The notes beneath the pieces are model-generated. The model saw nothing but the letters and a program-made list of their open reading frames with translations. It searched no databases and had not been told where the DNA came from. 64,000 nt of DNA, taken from contig JAGNWT010000003.1 in the NCBI GenBank assembly GCA_017985935.1, positions 31,244 to 95,243 on the forward strand, written 5' to 3'. Positions within the stretch are counted from its first letter, which is position 1, and each line of letters starts with the position of its first letter. A program made the position numbers and the translations under genes. This stretch comes from Anaerolineales bacterium (GTDB lineage Bacteria > Chloroflexota > Anaerolineae > Anaerolineales > Villigracilaceae). Shown one piece after another: positions 61,559 to 64,000 of the stretch.

Positions 61559-62173
61559 ATGAAGTATTTATTGGGTGAGAAGCTCGTCTTCGACGGGAAA
61601 GTTGTGGCTGTTACCATCGTCAGCACTTTGCTGTTGATGATCGATCATTACTATACGATCACCGCCTACAAATATTGGGATCGGGTGATCCTGTATTTAC
61701 TCATCCCGCTCTTGTGGACCATTCTCCTGTTCCGCGACGACCCAAGAGATTATGGCTTCACCTTTGGCGATTGGAAACTAGGGTTGGCTTATACCGGGCT
61801 TGGCGTCCTCCTCATGGCTCCGGTAATTTATTTTCTTGGCAGCGGCAATGAAACCATGCAATCTTATTATGCGGGCTATTTGCCCGGTCTGCCGTGGACG
61901 ACCTTCCTCGACTTGATCGGTTGGGAATTCTTTTTTCGCGGGTGGATCTTATTCGCGTACCTTCGCCGCTTTGGGCATGACGCGCTCTGGCTGCAGGCTG
62001 TTCCTTTTGCGATGGCGCACATTGGCAAGCCGGATATTGAAACGCTCTCCACAATCTTTGGCGGATTTGTCTTCGGGTGGGTGGCGTATCGCACGAGGTC
62101 ATTTTTCTGGCCGTTCGTGATCCATTGGTTCATTGCAACATTTGTGATCCTCGTTGCTGCGGGCATGATATAA
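61559..62173 (+). CDS. CPBP-family intramembrane metalloprotease-like protein
   Basis: A 204-residue protein with about six membrane helices. The CPBP/Rce1-type motifs are WEFFFRGWILF (Glu and Arg, the usual second Glu being Phe here), PFAMAHIGKP (His) and VIHWFIATF (His). Loss of the second Glu of the EE-x-x-x-R motif occurs in some subgroups, but activity is unproven. The ATG at 61559 is 12 bases after the SET stop. Confidence 0.8.
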   Translation: MKYLLGEKLVFDGKVVAVTIVSTLLLMIDHYYTITAYKYWDRVILYLLIPLLWTILLFRDDPRDYGFTFGDWKLGLAYTGLGVLLMAPVIYFLGSGNETMQSYYAGYLPGLPWTTFLDLIGWEFFFRGWILFAYLRRFGHDALWLQAVPFAMAHIGKPDIETLSTIFGGFVFGWVAYRTRSFFWPFVIHWFIATFVILVAAGMI

Positions 62174-62626
62174 ATGGGCGAAATGACAGAGCTTCAGATC
62201 CGTTATGCATCGGAGGCAGAATCCGCTCAAATTAAAGCGTTGATCGATCTGGTCGGGATCAATCCCACAGGGCTGGATTGGAAGCGCTTTATCGTGGCGG
62301 TGAATACGGCTGGGCAGGTGGTTGGCTGCGGGCAGGTCAAGCCGCACGGAGGAGACATCCTCGAACTAGCCTCCATTGCCGTACACCCTGATTTTCGTTC
62401 GCAGGGGATCGCCCGCTCCGTGATCGAAATGCTCCTGCGGGAAAATCCCAGACCGTTGTATCTGATGTGCATGGCTCATAATGGACCGATCTATGAAAAA
62501 TTCGGTTTTCGCGTGCTGGGAACTGACGGGCTGCCGCGTTACTTTGCGCGGATCAAAAAACTGTTCAACCTTGCTGATGTTTTCAGAAAGACCGGCGAAG
62601 AATTACTAGTAATGAAGTTGGAGTAA
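62174..62626 (+). CDS. GNAT acetyltransferase
   Basis: A 150-residue N-acetyltransferase with the core ELASIAVHPDFRSQGIARSVIEMLL, which includes the R-x-x-G-x-A acetyl-CoA loop, then MCMAHNGPIYEKFGFRVLG. It is like ArgA/YhbS-type members, substrate unknown. It starts directly after the upstream stop. ATG at 62183 is an alternative start. Confidence 0.87.
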   Translation: MGEMTELQIRYASEAESAQIKALIDLVGINPTGLDWKRFIVAVNTAGQVVGCGQVKPHGGDILELASIAVHPDFRSQGIARSVIEMLLRENPRPLYLMCMAHNGPIYEKFGFRVLGTDGLPRYFARIKKLFNLADVFRKTGEELLVMKLE

Positions 62627-62629
62627 AAT
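62624..62629 (+). promoter_or_regulatory. -10-like box before the ComEA-like gene
   Basis: TAAAAT overlapping the GNAT stop codon, seven bases before the ATG at 62637. It may give a separate leaderless transcript. Confidence 0.35.
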
Positions 62630-62636
62630 TATCCGT

Positions 62637-63218
62637 ATGAAGAACGCACTGTACGTTTTACTTGGAGTCATGGCAGGTTTTGTACTGGCGGGCGTGTTGA
62701 TGTTCGTTTCCCGTGCCCCGGCAGGCGAGCCGATCACACTTTTACCCGCCCCTACAAAAGCGCCGGTGGTGGTTCATGTCATTGGTGCGGTTCCGCGCCC
62801 GGGGCTGTATGAGTTTGCCGAAGGTGCCCGCGTTCAGGATGCGATCGATGCTGCCGGCGGACTCCTTGCTGATGCGGATGTTAAGACGGTCAACCTCGCC
62901 CTGTTATTGGAGGATGGTCAGCAATTGGATATTCCTTTTGTGGCGGGTTTTGTCCCGGCGACCCAAAGCAGCACCGTGGACCTGCCTTCTTCCACACCGA
63001 TCCCAACCACCGACCCGAACCTTGACCTTGTGAACATCAATTCCGCCACCCTCGAAGAGTTGGATGGGCTGCCCGGCATTGGTCCAACCACAGCGCAGAA
63101 GATCATAGACTATCGCAACGAGAACGGACCCTTTCCTACCATTGAGTCCATCATGAACGTTTCAGGGATCGGCATCACCACCTTTGATGGCATGAAAGAC
63201 CTGATCACGGTGGAATGA
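62637..63218 (+). CDS. ComEA-like DNA-binding protein (SLBB plus helix-hairpin-helix)
   Basis: A 193-residue protein: an N-terminal membrane anchor (about 4-25), an SLBB-like domain with VVVHVIGAVPRPGLYEF and DAIDAAGGLL, a Ser/Thr/Pro linker, and a C-terminal pair of HhH motifs (INSATLEELDGLPGIGPTTA and SIMNVSGIGITTFDGM). This is the layout of ComEA, which binds incoming DNA at the outer face in competence. comEC is not in the window. The end overlaps the next gene by four bases. Confidence 0.9.
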   Translation: MKNALYVLLGVMAGFVLAGVLMFVSRAPAGEPITLLPAPTKAPVVVHVIGAVPRPGLYEFAEGARVQDAIDAAGGLLADADVKTVNLALLLEDGQQLDIPFVAGFVPATQSSTVDLPSSTPIPTTDPNLDLVNINSATLEELDGLPGIGPTTAQKIIDYRNENGPFPTIESIMNVSGIGITTFDGMKDLITVE

Positions 63219-63769
63219 TGCCAGCCTTCGATCATTTCGCGGCGATCGCATCGATCTACGCCCGGGTTACCTATTCCAAATCACATATCATGCGTGAAGT
63301 TGCGTCCCTGCCTGTGCGGGGACGTTTGCTTGATGTGGGCGGCGGCACGGGAAGAGTTTCCTCCGCCATTCGCGACCTTGTGGATGAAGTGGTCATTGCC
63401 GATGTATCTTTTGGCATGCTGGATAAAGCCGATCGTTCCACGCTCAAACCTGTGTGCGGCGGTTCTGAATCATTACCCTTCGCGGATAATTTCTTCGAGC
63501 GTGTCATCATGGTGGATGCGTTGCATCATGTCATTAACCATACCGACAGCGCGCGGGAAATGCTTCGTGTGTTAAAACCCGGCGGCGTTCTGGTGATCGA
63601 GGAACCAGATATCCGTACTTTTGGGGTGAAGTTGATCGCCCTTGCGGAAAAACTCCTGTTGATGCGTAGTCACTTCCTTGCCCCGGATGAGATCGTGAAG
63701 TTGTTCGCAGAAGGGGAAAAGTCCATCCGTGCTGAAGATGGCACTGCCTGGGTGATCATCAAGAAATGA
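63215..63769 (+). CDS. SAM-dependent class I methyltransferase
   Basis: A 184-residue methyltransferase of the UbiE/Methyltransf_11 type. Motif I is RLLDVGGGTGRVSSA, then an acidic VVIADVSFGML, motif with ESLPFADNFFERVIMVDALHH and LRVLKPGGVLVIEEPD. The substrate is unknown. The ATG overlaps the ComEA-like stop (ATGA). It is the last gene of the operon, before a strong terminator. Confidence 0.9.
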   Translation: MMPAFDHFAAIASIYARVTYSKSHIMREVASLPVRGRLLDVGGGTGRVSSAIRDLVDEVVIADVSFGMLDKADRSTLKPVCGGSESLPFADNFFERVIMVDALHHVINHTDSAREMLRVLKPGGVLVIEEPDIRTFGVKLIALAEKLLLMRSHFLAPDEIVKLFAEGEKSIRAEDGTAWVIIKK

Positions 63770-63778
63770 GTGTCTACT

Positions 63779-63819
63779 AAAAAAGGCAGGTCGTGGAATT
63801 TCCACGACCTGCCTTTTTT
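63779..63819. terminator. Bidirectional intrinsic terminator
   Basis: An 18-bp stem (63779-63796 with 63802-63819), 5-base loop, A/T flanks, between the convergent methyltransferase and acyl-CoA dehydrogenase genes. Confidence 0.93.
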
Positions 63820-63821
63820 AG

Positions 63822-64000
63822 TTACTCGCTTGCAAGTACATGCCTTGCAATGACCAATCTTTGAATTTCACTTGTCCCTTCACCGATGGTCATCAAGCGT
63901 GCGTCACGATACATTCTTTCCACGTTGTACTCGCGGCTGTAACCGTTCCCGCCGTGGATCTGGATCGAGTCGTAGCACACCCGCTCTGCCATTTCGGTGG
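63822..64000 (-). CDS. Acyl-CoA dehydrogenase, C-terminal part (truncated by window)
   Basis: 59 codons of the 3' end are visible. The translation includes [25 protein letters not shown] followed by [16 protein letters not shown], the C-terminal catalytic region of acyl-CoA dehydrogenases. It resembles the end of the gene at 54954-56123 but has different residues (MYRDARL against YFRDAKI), so it is a paralogue and not a repeat copy. Confidence 0.92.
   Translation of the reverse strand, partial: TEMAERVCYDSIQIHGGNGYSREYNVERMYRDARLMTIGEGTSEIQRLVIARHVLASE

Noticed and set aside
1..64000. tRNA, rRNA, CRISPR, transposase, integrase or phage genes
   Set aside because: I looked for cloverleaf-like spacers, regular direct repeats and the usual mobile-element motifs in the intergenic gaps and frames and found none.
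63822..64000. Duplicate copy of the acyl-CoA dehydrogenase at 54954-56123
   Set aside because: The visible C-terminal residues differ at many positions, so it is a separate paralogue and not a recent duplication.

Overview
The window reads as chromosomal DNA of a Chloroflexota bacterium, most likely class Anaerolineae (inference). The pointers are lipoproteins with a short Cys-Gly-Gly-Gly lipobox followed by Thr/Glu/Ala/Pro linkers, a copper nitrite reductase fused to cytochrome c, a three-gene acyl-CoA carboxylase, a deazaflavin (F420)-type oxidoreductase, and an AraM-like glycerol-1-phosphate dehydrogenase. Coding density is high. I see no rRNA, tRNA, CRISPR array, insertion sequence, integrase or phage gene, so this is core genome rather than an island. 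Only one stretch of about 290 bases lacks a large gene at each of two places (5151-5462 and 56124-56416); both are described.

Layout. 2-1054: end of a GAF/HD-GYP signalling protein. 1121-5150 (-): a run of small metabolic genes (divergent riboflavin-kinase-like protein, DUF6295, dienelactone hydrolase, hemolysin III, sugar isomerase-like TIM barrel, SDR). 5243-8168 (+): alaS behind a promoter, an alanine-rich leader ORF and a terminator. 8202-14751 (-): FAD oxidoreductase, then an amidohydrolase/DppB/DppC/binding-protein peptide uptake operon without ATPases. 14842-17357 (+): mnmA, small membrane protein, DedA, VanZ. 17407-29066 (-): penicillin acylase, large glycosidase-like lipoprotein, tatC-tatA-nusB-asp23, membrane protein, fabG, DUF1461 protein, spermidine-synthase-like membrane protein, orphan TIM barrel. 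29144-31391 (+): HAD phosphatase plus AraM-like dehydrogenase.

31434-33826 (-): a nitrite respiration unit: a CRP/FNR-type regulator, a DUF1858 protein and NirK, with a palindrome placed like a class II activator site. 33932-36584: small lipoprotein, PabB-PabC fusion (-), VanZ. 36621-39194: scpA (-) diverging from moaC-moaD-moaE-GNAT (+) through a 34-bp gap carrying two back-to-back -10 boxes. 39322-42708 (+): fabF, rplS, class I glutamine amidotransferase-like hydrolase, murI. 42677-56123 (-): saccharopine-dehydrogenase-like, F420-type reductase, methyltransferase, CYTH, biotin-dependent acyl-CoA carboxylase (accB, accC, pccB), two membrane glycosyltransferases around a zinc dehydrogenase, acyl-CoA dehydrogenase. 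56417-60551 (+): potD-potA-potB-potC polyamine uptake. 60624-63769 (+): six-gene operon (membrane protein, SET methyltransferase, CPBP protease, GNAT, ComEA-like, SAM methyltransferase). 63822-64000 (-): tail of a second acyl-CoA dehydrogenase.

The most interesting signals are regulatory. alaS is preceded by a near-consensus promoter, a 25-codon ORF with nine Ala codons that starts about at the expected transcript 5' end, a 9-bp helix inside that ORF and a strong intrinsic terminator: the layout of ribosome-mediated attenuation. At least nine genes have a -10 box only 6-10 bases before the start codon, which points to common leaderless transcription. The nitrite-reductase operon has an FNR-like palindrome centred exactly 41.5 bases from such a leaderless start.
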